Counted from the first letter of the stretch, positions 19,207-28,470 are shown. The stretch is 64,000 nucleotides of DNA from Azovibrio restrictus DSM 23866 (GCF_000429665.1 NZ_AUCH01000001.1:310001-374000); one strand, 5' to 3'. Notes: a model not told the origin generated them from the sequence alone. Numbers and translations: made by a program.

Positions 19207-19962
19207 CTAGGCGGCGCTGCGGTTGCGATGGTTTTCGAAAAACTGGTGGATCACCGGGTGATCCAGGGCGACGACCTGGTCCAGGCTGCCCTGGATCAGG
19301 ATGCGTTGTTCCGCCAATACGGCCACGTCGCTGCCCAAGCCATAGATGGTATCAATGTCATGGGTCACCAGCACCACGGTGAAGCCGATGGCGCGCTGCA
19401 ACTCCTTGATCAGCTGCACGAAGTTCTGGCTCCGGACCGGGTCCAGGCCCGCCGTGGGCTCATCCAGCAGCAGCAGCTCCGGCTCCAGGGCCAGGGCCCG
19501 GGCCAGGGCCACCCGCTTGATCATGCCGCCGGACAACTCGGCCGGCATCAGGGCCGCATGCTTGGGCTCCAGCTCCACCATGGCCAGCTTCAGGAGCACC
19601 AGCTCCCGGATCCAGTCTTCGTCGAGGAAACGCAGCTCCCGCAAGGGAAAGGCAATGTTGTCATAAACGGACAGGGCCGAAAACAGGGCCCCCTGCTGGA
19701 ACAGCATGCCCAGGCGGCGGCGGATGTCCCGCTGGCGGATGGGATCCGGGTCATGAAGGTCGGTGCCGAACAGGCGCACGGAGCCCCGGGTGGGACGCAA
19801 CAGGCCGAGAATCTCCCGCAACAGGGTGGTCTTGCCGCTCCCCGAGCCCCCCACCAGGGAAACCACTTCCCCGGGCTGGACCTGGAAAGACAGATCCTTG
19901 TGGATCACCACCTCCCGGTACTGGCTCCAGATGCCCTGCATGTCGATCACCGGCATCTGCAT
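19207..19962 (-). CDS. ABC transporter ATP-binding protein, MlaF-like
   Basis: A 251-aa ATPase of the MCE/Mla lipid transporter. Walker A is GGSGSGKTTLL, the signature is LSGGMIKRVALARAL, and Walker B is LLLLDEPTAGLDP, followed by the H-loop VTHDI. The signature form LSGGMxxR is typical of MlaF. The start is separated from the permease stop by only two bases, so translation is probably coupled. It partners the MlaE-like permease directly upstream. Confidence 0.92.
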   Translation of the reverse strand: MQMPVIDMQGIWSQYREVVIHKDLSFQVQPGEVVSLVGGSGSGKTTLLREILGLLRPTRGSVRLFGTDLHDPDPIRQRDIRRRLGMLFQQGALFSALSVYDNIAFPLRELRFLDEDWIRELVLLKLAMVELEPKHAALMPAELSGGMIKRVALARALALEPELLLLDEPTAGLDPVRSQNFVQLIKELQRAIGFTVVLVTHDIDTIYGLGSDVAVLAEQRILIQGSLDQVVALDHPVIHQFFENHRNRSAA

Positions 19963-19964
19963 GA

Positions 19965-21062
19965 CTAGCTTGGCATCCCCAGGTTGCGGGTGAAGATCGC
20001 GAAGACGGCATCCACGATGATCACCAGGGTGATGGCCGTCACCACGGACGCCGTGGTGCGCATGGACAGACTCTCGGTGTTGGGCCGCACGTGCAGACCG
20101 AACTGGCAGGCCAGCAGTGCGATCAGGAAACCGAACACGGCCCCCTTGGCCAGACCGATCCAGAGATTGGCGATGGGCACCGCCTTGGGCAGCATGGAGA
20201 AAAAATAGTTGAAGGAAAAATCCAGCTGCCAGAAAGCCGCCAGGGCACCCCCCAGCAGGGCGGAGGCCGAGGACCAGACCACCAGCAGGGGCATGGCCAC
20301 GGTCAGGGCCGCCACCTTGGGCAGCACCACCCGGATGGTGCGCGACACGCCCAGGGTGGACAGGGCGTCGATTTCCTCGGTCACCCGCATCACCCCGATC
20401 TGGGCCGTCATGGCCGAGCCGGAACGGCCGGCCACCAGCACTGCCACCAGCACCGGCCCCAACTCCCGGATGATGCTGATGCCCAGGATGTTCACGATGA
20501 ACAGGTCGGCCCCGTAGGTCTTCAACTGCAGGGCCGAGAGATAACTGATGGTGATGCCGATCAGGAAGCCCACCAGGGCCGAGACCGGCAGGGCCTGGGC
20601 CCCGGCCTTGTAGAGGTTGGCGGAGAACTCCTTCCAGGGGATGTCCCGGGGATGGCGGCAGAGAAAGAACAGATCCAGCACCAGCCGGCCATACAGCTCC
20701 ACCAGTCCGAGCATGTTACGCAGGATGGAGAGGGTCAGGCGCCCTACCCGCCCCACCAGGGAATCCCGATAATCCCGCACGGCCGGCGGCTCCGGAGGCA
20801 AGTCGGCCACCCGCTCCAGGGTGGCGCGTAGCGTGGGGGAAATTTCCAGGCGCTCCGGCCAGCGCCGCCCCCAGGTACGCCAGAGCAGCACGGCCGCAGC
20901 ACTGTCCAGCCGCTCCACCCCCAGGAGGTTCCAGCCCTGGACCTGCCCCAGGGCCGCCAGGGCCCGGCGCGGGTCCTGGTCGGAAGCCATCAGGGACACC
21001 AGGGTCCAGGTGCCGGAGAGGCTGACCTCGCCGGCATTCTGGACCAGGAGCGGTGTCCCCAT
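19965..21062 (-). CDS. MlaE-like permease with N-terminal STAS-like domain
   Basis: A 365-aa permease of a lipid ABC transporter. Residues ~1-100 form a STAS-like domain fused to an MlaE domain (~120-365) with VGFLIGITISYLSALQLKTYGAD and RSGSAMTAQIGVMRVTEEIDAL. In E. coli the STAS protein (MlaB) is a separate subunit; the fused form is common in other bacteria. I chose the ATG at 21062; a TTG three codons earlier would overlap the ppx stop. It follows ppx by 5 bases. Confidence 0.88.
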   Translation of the reverse strand: MGTPLLVQNAGEVSLSGTWTLVSLMASDQDPRRALAALGQVQGWNLLGVERLDSAAAVLLWRTWGRRWPERLEISPTLRATLERVADLPPEPPAVRDYRDSLVGRVGRLTLSILRNMLGLVELYGRLVLDLFFLCRHPRDIPWKEFSANLYKAGAQALPVSALVGFLIGITISYLSALQLKTYGADLFIVNILGISIIRELGPVLVAVLVAGRSGSAMTAQIGVMRVTEEIDALSTLGVSRTIRVVLPKVAALTVAMPLLVVWSSASALLGGALAAFWQLDFSFNYFFSMLPKAVPIANLWIGLAKGAVFGFLIALLACQFGLHVRPNTESLSMRTTASVVTAITLVIIVDAVFAIFTRNLGMPS

Positions 21063-21067
21063 GACCC

Positions 21068-22570
21068 TCAACGCCCCTTGGCCTGGGCGCCGGAGCGCAC
21101 CCGGAACAGCAGTCCGACCCGGCGCCAGACCAGGGTCTCCTCGCTCAGGGCCGCCGCCGTCCAGGGGTTGGATTCCAGCCAGCGCCCTGGCAGATCCAGC
21201 TGGAACCCGTCGGGCGTCGCCTTGACGCTGTAGGCCGGCAGATCCCGGTCATCCCGGGTCCGGTGCAGCAGCACCGCCAGGCGCAGGCTGAACACCAGGC
21301 GCCAGCTGGAGTCTTCCGGGGGCAGGGCCGCCAGTTTTTCCAGCTTACCCCGGTGGCCGAGCACCAGGGTGGCCAGCCGCGCCTGATCCTTGTTGGAAAA
21401 GCCCGGCATGTCGGCAAAGGTGAGGATGTAGGCCCCATGCTTGTGGTAGCCGTTGTGGGCCACGGAAATCCCGATTTCATGGAGCGCCGCCGCCCAGCCC
21501 AAGAACTGCTGCTCCTGCTCTTCCCCCGGCCGCTCCCCCAGCTGGGCGAGGATGTCCAGGGCCGTCTTGCGCACCCGGGCCGCCTGGCCCCGCTCCACCT
21601 GATAACGGCGCATGAACTGCTTGACCGTGGCGTCGCGCATGTCCTGCTGCTGGAAACGTCCGAGCAGATCGTAGAGCACCCCCAGCCGCAGGGCGCCGTC
21701 GGCGTAGTTCATGCGCTCTATCCCCAGCTCTTCGAACACGGCGGAGAGGATGGCCAGCCCCCCGGGCAGCACCGGCAGCCGGTCCGGGCGCACCCCCGGG
21801 GCGTTGAAGGCATGGATGGAGCCGGCCTTGACGAGCATGGCGGCGAGTTTCTCCAGCCCCTCCCGGGTGATGCCGGTGACCGCGCCGGGATTGAGGTTGT
21901 TCAGTTCCAGCAGATCGGCGATGGCCCGGGCCGTGCCGGAGGAGCCCACGGCCTCCTTCCAGCCCAGTTGCAGGTAATCGTGGGCAATCAGCTCGATTTC
22001 CTTGGCCGCCGCTACCTGGGCTTCACGCAGGCGCTTCTTGTCCACCCGGCCATCGGGGAAATAGCGCAGGGTATAGCTGACGCAGCCCATGTAGAGGGAC
22101 TCGGTCAGGAAGGGCTCGGATTTCTTGCCGATGATGAATTCGGTGGAGCCGCCGCCGATATCCACCACCAGCCGCTTGTGGGGCACCAGGGGCAGGGAGT
22201 GGATGGCGCCGATGTAGATCAGGCGCGCTTCTTCCCGACCGGCAATGATTTCGATGGGGAAACCCAGGGCCGCCTCCCCCTGGGCCAGGAACTCCCGGGC
22301 ATTCTTCGCCACCCGCAGGGTGTTGGTGGCCACGGCCCGCACCGCCCCTTCATCCAGCCCCCGCAACCGTTCGCCAAAGCGTCGCAGGGCTTCCAGCCCC
22401 CTCACCTGGGAGGCCTCGTCCAGCATTTTCTCCGGGGTCAGGCCACTGGCCAGACGCACGGTTTCCTTGAGGGAATCCAGGGGATAAATCTGGTCCTCCA
22501 CCACCCGCCCGACCTGGAGTCGGAAGCTGTTGGACCCCAGGTCCACGGCGGCGATCGTTTCGTATTCCAT
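21068..22570 (-). CDS. ppx: Exopolyphosphatase
   Basis: A 500-aa Ppx/GppA enzyme releasing phosphate from polyphosphate. The N-terminal ASKHA fold shows AAVDLGSNSFRLQV (residues ~8-21), an acidic catalytic region (IAGREEARLIYIGA) and DIGGGSTEFI; the C-terminal half carries an HD-like domain. It is divergent from ppk1 with a Pho-box-like spacer between them and is the first gene of an apparent run into the MCE lipid transporter. GppA activity on pppGpp cannot be excluded. Confidence 0.94.
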   Translation of the reverse strand: MEYETIAAVDLGSNSFRLQVGRVVEDQIYPLDSLKETVRLASGLTPEKMLDEASQVRGLEALRRFGERLRGLDEGAVRAVATNTLRVAKNAREFLAQGEAALGFPIEIIAGREEARLIYIGAIHSLPLVPHKRLVVDIGGGSTEFIIGKKSEPFLTESLYMGCVSYTLRYFPDGRVDKKRLREAQVAAAKEIELIAHDYLQLGWKEAVGSSGTARAIADLLELNNLNPGAVTGITREGLEKLAAMLVKAGSIHAFNAPGVRPDRLPVLPGGLAILSAVFEELGIERMNYADGALRLGVLYDLLGRFQQQDMRDATVKQFMRRYQVERGQAARVRKTALDILAQLGERPGEEQEQQFLGWAAALHEIGISVAHNGYHKHGAYILTFADMPGFSNKDQARLATLVLGHRGKLEKLAALPPEDSSWRLVFSLRLAVLLHRTRDDRDLPAYSVKATPDGFQLDLPGRWLESNPWTAAALSEETLVWRRVGLLFRVRSGAQAKGR

Positions 22571-22639
22571 CAAAAATCAGGCTCGGATTGGGACGGGCAA
22601 TTCTACCATCGGCCCCCTCCCCGCTTTCCTTATCTTCGC

Positions 22640-22668
22640 CGTTAATATTCCTTTAATATAACTGTAAA
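22640..22668 (+). promoter_or_regulatory. Pho-box-like direct repeats between ppx and ppk1
   Basis: Three 7-base units CGTTAAT, CTTTAAT and CTGTAAA are spaced by 4 bases each, giving an exact 11-base period. PhoB boxes consist of CTGTCAT repeats at that spacing; the last two units match 5 of 7 each and the first is weaker. The site lies 56 bases before the ppk1 ATG and 70 before that of ppx, so it could control either or both. Orientation fits ppk1. Confidence 0.5.
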
Positions 22669-22723
22669 AAAATGACTGACTTAGCAGCAAGTCATCACCT
22701 AAAGTCTCCAGAGGACCCAGATC

Positions 22724-24802
22724 ATGAACCGCCTCCCCCACCATCGCCAGTTCCCCTCCGACCATTACCTGAACCGTGAGCTGGGCCTACTGGCCTTCAA
22801 TCGCCGGGTCATGGCCCAGGCCCGGGATGAACGCACCCCCCTGCTGGAGCGGCTGCGTTTCCTCTGCATCGTCTCCAGCAACATGGATGAACTGTTCGAG
22901 ATCCGGGTCGGGGGCCTCAAGGAGCAGATCCGCGCCAATGCCTCCACCCTGACCACCGACGGCAAGACCGCCCACGAGGTGTTCCGCATGGTCAGCAGCG
23001 CCGCCCATGCCCTGGTGGAGGAGCAGTACCAGACCTTCAACCAGGAGATCACCCCCCAACTGGCCGCCGAGGGCATCCACTTCATCCGCCGCTCCGCCTG
23101 GACCGAGGCCCAGCGCACCTGGATCCGGGACTACTTCATCCGCGAGATGATCCCGGTGCTGACCCCCATCGGGCTGGACCCTTCCCACCCCTTCCCCCGG
23201 GTGCTCAACAAGAGCCTCAACTTTGCTGTGGAACTGCAGGGCAAGGACGCCTTCGGCCGCAGTTCCGGCGCCGCCATCGTCCAGGCGCCACGCATGCTGC
23301 CCCGGGTGGTACAGCTGCCCCCCGAGCTGGCCGACTGCCCCTACGGCTTCGTGTTCCTCTCCTCGATCCTGCACGAGTTCGTCGGCGAACTGTTCTCCGG
23401 CATGACGGTACTGGGCTGCTATCAGTTCCGGGTCACCCGCAACTCCGACCTGTTCGTGGATGAGGAGGAAATCACCAACCTGCGCACCAAGCTCCAGGGG
23501 GAACTGCCCCACCGCCACTTCGGCGACGCGGTGCGCCTGGAAGTGGCGGACAACTGCTCGCCGGCCATGACCTCCTTCCTGCTCTCCCAGTTCGGCCTCA
23601 CGGAAGCCGACCTGTACCGGGTCCAGGGGCCGGTGAACCTGGTGCGCCTGATGCAGGTGCCGGACTGGGTGGACCGCCCCGACCTGAAGTTCTCCCCCTA
23701 CGCCCCGGGCCTGCCCAAGGGGTTGGACAAGAATCCCAACATCTTCGCCACCATCCGCCAGGGGGACATCCTGCTGCACCACCCCTACCAGTCCTTCGCC
23801 CCGGTCATCGACCTGCTGCAGCAGGCCGCCACCGATCCCCAGGTGGCCGCCATCAAGATGACCGTGTACCGCACCGGCACCGACTCGGTGCTGATGCAGT
23901 CCCTGATCCGCGCCGCCCAGAACGGCAAGGAAGTGACCGTGGTGGTGGAACTGATGGCCCGCTTCGACGAGGAGGCCAACATCGGCTGGGCCACCAAGCT
24001 CGAAGAAGTCGGCGCCCACGTGGTGTACGGGGTGGTGGGCTACAAGGTGCATGCCAAGGCCCTCCTGATCGTGCGCCGGGAAGAAGGCCAGTTGCGCCGC
24101 TACGTGCATCTGGGCACCGGCAACTACCACCCGCGCACCGCCCGCCTGTACTCGGACTTCGGCCTCCTGACCGCCAACGAGGAAATCGGCCAGGACGTCT
24201 CCGAGGTGTTCAAGCAGCTCACCGGCCTGGGCAAGGCCCGTACCCTGAAGCACCTGTGGCAGGCCCCCTTCACCTTGCAACCCAATATCGTTGCCTGCAT
24301 CCAGGCCGAGGCGGAACACGCCCGGGCCGGCAAGAAGGCCATGATCGTGGCCAAGATGAACGCCCTGCTGGAGCCGGAAACCATCAACGCGCTGTACGAG
24401 GCCTCCCAGGCCGGGGTACAGATCGATCTGATCGTGCGCGGCGTCTGCGCCCTGCGCCCGGGCGTGCCCGGCCTGTCGGACAACATCCGGGTGCGCTCCA
24501 TCATCGGCCGCTTCCTGGAACACCACCGGGTCTTCTTCTTCCACGCCGACGGGGAAGAAAAGCTCTACCTCTCCAGCGCCGACTGGATGGAGCGCAATTT
24601 CTTCCGCCGCATCGAGCTGGCCTTCCCCATCCTCGACCACCGGCTGAAAAAGCGGGTCATGCTCGAAGGCCTGCGCCATTACCTGGCCGACAACCAGCTG
24701 GCCTGGGAGATGTCCAGCGACGGCCATTACAGCCGCAAACGTTCGCCCCGGGCCAAGCCCAGAAACGTGCAGGCGGAGCTGATGGCCTCCCTGGGACACT
24801 GA
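22724..24802 (+). CDS. ppk1: Polyphosphate kinase 1
   Basis: A 692-aa enzyme that polymerises the gamma-phosphate of ATP into polyphosphate. Four-domain architecture is seen: N domain (LGLLAFNRRVMAQA), head domain, and two PLD-like catalytic domains. The autophosphorylated His is H443 in KVHAKALLI; RYVHLGTGNYHPRTARLYSD follows. Length matches the family. It is divergent from ppx and ended by a strong terminator. The pairing gives local control of polyP synthesis and breakdown, as expected for a polyP-accumulating betaproteobacterium. Confidence 0.97.
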   Translation: MNRLPHHRQFPSDHYLNRELGLLAFNRRVMAQARDERTPLLERLRFLCIVSSNMDELFEIRVGGLKEQIRANASTLTTDGKTAHEVFRMVSSAAHALVEEQYQTFNQEITPQLAAEGIHFIRRSAWTEAQRTWIRDYFIREMIPVLTPIGLDPSHPFPRVLNKSLNFAVELQGKDAFGRSSGAAIVQAPRMLPRVVQLPPELADCPYGFVFLSSILHEFVGELFSGMTVLGCYQFRVTRNSDLFVDEEEITNLRTKLQGELPHRHFGDAVRLEVADNCSPAMTSFLLSQFGLTEADLYRVQGPVNLVRLMQVPDWVDRPDLKFSPYAPGLPKGLDKNPNIFATIRQGDILLHHPYQSFAPVIDLLQQAATDPQVAAIKMTVYRTGTDSVLMQSLIRAAQNGKEVTVVVELMARFDEEANIGWATKLEEVGAHVVYGVVGYKVHAKALLIVRREEGQLRRYVHLGTGNYHPRTARLYSDFGLLTANEEIGQDVSEVFKQLTGLGKARTLKHLWQAPFTLQPNIVACIQAEAEHARAGKKAMIVAKMNALLEPETINALYEASQAGVQIDLIVRGVCALRPGVPGLSDNIRVRSIIGRFLEHHRVFFFHADGEEKLYLSSADWMERNFFRRIELAFPILDHRLKKRVMLEGLRHYLADNQLAWEMSSDGHYSRKRSPRAKPRNVQAELMASLGH

Positions 24803-24812
24803 GGCGCCCAAA

Positions 24813-24848
24813 CAAAAGCCCCGGCTGCTGGCCGGGGCTTTTGCTTTT
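24813..24848 (+). terminator. Terminator between ppk1 and relA (probably bidirectional)
   Basis: A perfect 13-bp stem (CAAAAGCCCCGGC / GCCGGGGCTTTTG) with a 5-base loop is followed by CTTTTT on the + strand. The opposite strand also runs into T-rich sequence, so it can serve the convergent relA as well. Confidence 0.88.
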
Positions 24849-24861
24849 TCGGGAGGCCGGA

Positions 24862-27087
24862 TCAACCGCGCCGGGCGGCCACCACCCCTTCCACCTCGTG
24901 GATCAGGCCCAGGGTGCGCTTCAACTGCTGCAGGTTGTGCACCTCCACCGTGAACCCCATGCGCGCCTTGCCCTGCTTGGACTGGGTATTGACGCCGATG
25001 ACGTTGATCTTCTCCTTGGCGAAAATCTCGGAAATGTCGCGCAGCAGCCCCTGGCGATCATGGGCATCCACCACGATGTCGGTGGCAAAGATGCCGTCGG
25101 CCTCGGCCCCGCCCCAGTCGGTTTCGATGACCCGTTCCGGATGCAGGGCGGCCAGATGCTGGAAGTTGGGACAATCCACCCGGTGGATGGAAACCCCCTT
25201 GCCCCGGGTGACGAAACCCTCGATGGGATCCGGGGGCGCCGGCTTGCAGCAGCGGGCCAGCTGGGTCAGCAGCTTGTCCACGCCAACGATGAGGATGCCC
25301 TTGGGTTCCTCGGCCGGACGTCGCAGGGCGATGGCCGGTTTTTCCAGGGCATCGGCATCCACCAGGGTCTGGGGATCGCCCCGTACCACGGCCTGGAACT
25401 GGCGCAGGTTGAGCTCGTTGCGGGCGGCGGCCACGAACAGGTCGTCGCTCCTGGCAAAGCCCAGCTTGCGCGACAGCTCCTCGATATTGACGCCCCCCTG
25501 CCCCAGGCGCTGCAGTTCCTTGGCGATCACCGAACGGCCATCAGCCAGGGTTTCCTCCAGGGCCAGACTGGCAAACCACTGGCGCACCTTGGTCCGGGCC
25601 CCCTTGGTCTGGATGTAGCCCTGGGCGGTGTTGAGCCAGTCCCGCGAAGGGCCGCCCTGCTTGGCGGTGATGATTTCCACCCGCTGGCCGGTTTTCAAGG
25701 TGGTGTTCAGGGGCGCCAGCAGACCATCGATCTTGGCCCCCCGGCAGCGATGCCCCAGATCCGTATGCACCCGGTAGGCAAAGTCCAGGGGCGTGGCGCC
25801 CCGGGGCAGGTCCACCACCTTGCCGTGCGGCGTCAGGATGTAGATGGTCTCGTCCAGGGCTGCCTGCTTGTAGTGGCGCACCCAGTCGGAACTGTCGGCC
25901 ACCTCGTCCTTCCAGGTCAGGAGCTGGCGCAACCAGGCGATCTTCTCGTCGTAGCTGTCCTCGCCGCCGCTCTTGCTGCCTTCCTTGTAGCGCCAGTGGG
26001 CCGCAACCCCCAGCTCCGCATGCCGGTGCATGTCCCAGGTACGGATCTGCACTTCCAGGGAACGGCCGTCGGGACAGCGCACCGCCGTGTGCAGGGAGCG
26101 GTAGTAATTGCCTTTGGGATTGGAGATGTAGTCGTCGAATTCCTTGGGAATCGGCGTCCAGATGTTGTGCACGATGCCCAGGGCCGTGTAGCAGTCCTTC
26201 ACCCCTTCGACAATGACCCGCAGGGCGCGGATGTCATAGACCTCGGAGAACTCCACCCCCTTCTTGCGCATCTTGTTCCAGATGCTGTAGATGTGCTTGG
26301 GGCGGCCATAGACCTCCGCATCGATGCCCAGGGTGGACAGCTCCCCCTTCAGCCGCTCGATGGCGTCGGCGATGAACTGCTCCCGCTCGATGCGCTTCTC
26401 ATCGAGCATCTTGGCGATTTTCTTGTAGGTCTCCGGATGCAGGAAGCGGAAGGACAGGTCCTCCAGCTCCCACTTCAGTTCCCACACCCCGAGCCGGTTG
26501 GCCAGGGGAGAGTAGAGCTCCAGGGTCTCCCGGGCCACCTGGACCCGCAGTTCGTCGGCATTGGCGGCGTAGTAGCGCAGGGTCTGGGTGCGGGAAGCCA
26601 GGCGCAGGAGCACCACGCGGATGTCCTCCACCATGGCCAGCAGCATCTTGCGCAGCACCTCCACCTGGGCCCGGGTTTCCTGGGGATTGCTGTTGCCCAC
26701 CTCGCTGCTGCCGGCCATGAAGCCCCGGGCAATGGGACGCAGACGGTTGAGGCGGGAGATCCCCTGCACCAGCTGCGCCACATCGGGGCCGAAACGGCTA
26801 CTGATCTGGGCCGCACTGGGCTCGTCATAGGCAGGGACGGCAAACAGCAGGGCCGCCAGGCGGGAGTCGGTATCGAGCTTCAGGCCGGCCACGATCAGGG
26901 CCATGCCCAGCGCATGGGACCAGATGCCTTCGCCGCTGCCCAGGACAGCGTCGCCATAGACCTCCCGGACAAAGGTCAGGGCAGCGCCCAGACGTTCGAC
27001 GTCCTCGACGCTCAGACCTTCCGAGAGGGTTTGCAGGGAGTGTTGGTCGTCGCCCTGGGTGGCGACGGAATGAACGACGGAAACCAT
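24862..27087 (-). CDS. relA: (p)ppGpp synthetase RelA
   Basis: A 741-aa RelA/SpoT homologue. The N-terminal HD region is degenerate (SHALGMALIVAGLKLD and no HD pair), so hydrolase activity is probably absent, which marks it as the RelA type. The synthetase domain (~240-390) has VYDIRALRVIV, YRSLHTAVRCPDG and EVQIRTWDMHRHAE. TGS (~405-470, TPHGKVVDLPRGATPLDFAY) and a C-terminal ACT domain follow. It synthesises pppGpp on stalled ribosomes. No Shine-Dalgarno is visible before the ATG and a perfect TATAAT lies 6 bases upstream. Confidence 0.94.
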   Translation of the reverse strand: MVSVVHSVATQGDDQHSLQTLSEGLSVEDVERLGAALTFVREVYGDAVLGSGEGIWSHALGMALIVAGLKLDTDSRLAALLFAVPAYDEPSAAQISSRFGPDVAQLVQGISRLNRLRPIARGFMAGSSEVGNSNPQETRAQVEVLRKMLLAMVEDIRVVLLRLASRTQTLRYYAANADELRVQVARETLELYSPLANRLGVWELKWELEDLSFRFLHPETYKKIAKMLDEKRIEREQFIADAIERLKGELSTLGIDAEVYGRPKHIYSIWNKMRKKGVEFSEVYDIRALRVIVEGVKDCYTALGIVHNIWTPIPKEFDDYISNPKGNYYRSLHTAVRCPDGRSLEVQIRTWDMHRHAELGVAAHWRYKEGSKSGGEDSYDEKIAWLRQLLTWKDEVADSSDWVRHYKQAALDETIYILTPHGKVVDLPRGATPLDFAYRVHTDLGHRCRGAKIDGLLAPLNTTLKTGQRVEIITAKQGGPSRDWLNTAQGYIQTKGARTKVRQWFASLALEETLADGRSVIAKELQRLGQGGVNIEELSRKLGFARSDDLFVAAARNELNLRQFQAVVRGDPQTLVDADALEKPAIALRRPAEEPKGILIVGVDKLLTQLARCCKPAPPDPIEGFVTRGKGVSIHRVDCPNFQHLAALHPERVIETDWGGAEADGIFATDIVVDAHDRQGLLRDISEIFAKEKINVIGVNTQSKQGKARMGFTVEVHNLQQLKRTLGLIHEVEGVVAARRG

Positions 27088-27093
27088 GGCGGC

Positions 27094-27099
27094 ATTATA
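27094..27099 (-). promoter_or_regulatory. TATAAT -10 element abutting relA ATG
   Basis: A consensus -10 hexamer on the minus strand lies 6 bases before the relA start codon, with only GCCGCC between them. No clear -35 is present at 16-18 bases. If used, the transcript would start at or within a few bases of the ATG. Confidence 0.35.
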
Positions 27100-27192
27100 C
27101 GGGCTGGAGCTTGCTCCAGGCTGACAAGCCCCCTGCTCAGAGCGCCCGGAACGCTATTTTTCCGCCACCCCGGCTTATGGACATGACATAAG

Positions 27193-28422
27193 TCAGATAC
27201 GAGCCTGGTCTCCGGCCCAGAAACGGTCCACATCCTTGATGCCCCATTTGGCCGGGTCTTCCCGACCGGAAATCTTCTCGGGGCAGCCAGGCCGGGAAAG
27301 GTCGATGATTTCCGGCTTGATGTAGGCCTGGGAACGGGTGGAAAAGAACACCTTGATCACCGGCTTCAGCAGGGATTTTTCGCTCTGCTCCAGGACCACG
27401 CCCAGGCGCCCGGAGCTCAGGGCCACGAAAGAGCCCACCGGGTAGATGCCCAGACTCTTGACGAAGGCCTGGAACACGGCCTCGTCGAAATGCCCCTTGG
27501 CCCATTCGGCCATGCGTTTCAGGGACTCGGCCGGGTCCCAGCCGTTCTTGTAAGGCCGATTGGAGGTGATCGCATCATAGACATCGCAGACCGCCCCCAT
27601 CTTGGCGAACAGGCTGATCTGCTCCGCTTTCAAGCCTTCGGGATAACCGCTGCCATCCACCTTCTCGTGGTGGTGCAGACAGACATCCAGGGTCACCGGA
27701 CCGACGCCGCTCCCCTCCAGCAAGAGACGATGCCCCTCGGCCGGATGGGTCTTGACGACTTCGAACTCCGCATCCGTGAGCTTGCCGGGCTTGTTGAGGA
27801 TTTCGTAAGGAATCAGGGCCTTGCCCAGGTCGTGCAGCAGACCGGCCAGGCCAGCCTCCCGGGTCTGCTGTTCGTCCAGCCCCAGCTGCCGGGCCAAAGC
27901 GATCATCAGAGCGCAGACGGCCACCGAGTGCATGTAGGTGTAATCGTCGGCCGTCTTCAGCCTGGCTAGGCTGATCAAGGCGCCGGGATTACGGGAAACC
28001 GAAGAGGAAATCTCCTCCACCAGGGGCAGGGCCTGCTCCGCATCGATGGCCTTGCCCATGCGCGCTTCCTGGAACATGGAAACCACGGCTTCCTTGGCCT
28101 TGGCGCAGATCCGGGCCGCCCGCTTGGCCTCCTCGGCCATGCTGGTCTTTTCCTGTAGGGCCGGCTGGCGGGAGGCGGCACGCAACTCCTCATGCACCAC
28201 GTCCGCCTCGGCCTCGGCCACCACCTGGGCCGTTTCCACATCCAGCCCCTTGGCCGCATCGATCCAGACCTCGCGGATGGAGCTCTCGCGGATGCGCACT
28301 AAGTCCTCGGGATCAGTGATGACGAAGCAGTTGCGCCAGAAGGGGTGATCCATCCAGGAACCGCAGAATTGCTCCAGGTGCATGCCGACCCGGAGATGCT
28401 CCACATTGATCTTCTTCAGCAC
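27193..28422 (-). CDS. DUF3391 + HD-GYP c-di-GMP phosphodiesterase
   Basis: A 409-aa protein with an N-terminal DUF3391 domain (LKKINVEHLRVGMHLEQF, to about residue 125) and a canonical HD-GYP domain (~140-330): LHDLGKALIPYEIL, KTHPAEGH, HHHEKVDGSGYPEGL, DVYDAITSNRPYKNG. All metal ligands and the GYP signature are present. The start is GTG at 28422, fixed by the conserved DUF3391 beginning. No RBS is visible; a terminator-like hairpin with a T run lies directly upstream. Confidence 0.93.
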   Translation of the reverse strand: MLKKINVEHLRVGMHLEQFCGSWMDHPFWRNCFVITDPEDLVRIRESSIREVWIDAAKGLDVETAQVVAEAEADVVHEELRAASRQPALQEKTSMAEEAKRAARICAKAKEAVVSMFQEARMGKAIDAEQALPLVEEISSSVSRNPGALISLARLKTADDYTYMHSVAVCALMIALARQLGLDEQQTREAGLAGLLHDLGKALIPYEILNKPGKLTDAEFEVVKTHPAEGHRLLLEGSGVGPVTLDVCLHHHEKVDGSGYPEGLKAEQISLFAKMGAVCDVYDAITSNRPYKNGWDPAESLKRMAEWAKGHFDEAVFQAFVKSLGIYPVGSFVALSSGRLGVVLEQSEKSLLKPVIKVFFSTRSQAYIKPEIIDLSRPGCPEKISGREDPAKWGIKDVDRFWAGDQARI

Positions 28423-28423
28423 A

Positions 28424-28451
28424 GAAAAAAAGGGGCTGTTGATCCAGCCCC
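28424..28451 (-). terminator. Terminator-like hairpin next to the HD-GYP start codon
   Basis: On the minus strand a 7-bp stem (GGGGCTG / CAGCCCC) with a 6-base loop is followed by seven Ts that stop two bases before the GTG of the HD-GYP gene. A TATATT -10-like hexamer lies just upstream at 28453-28458. It is either a second terminator for prpE read-through or a leader element of the HD-GYP gene. Confidence 0.55.
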
Positions 28452-28470
28452 CAATATAACAGAGCCCAAG

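Noticed and set aside
17032..19968. A 978-codon frame antisense to the MCE transporter genes
   Set aside because: The same shadow effect; the translation is Gln/Gly/His-rich without motifs, while the minus strand encodes a coherent Mla-type set.
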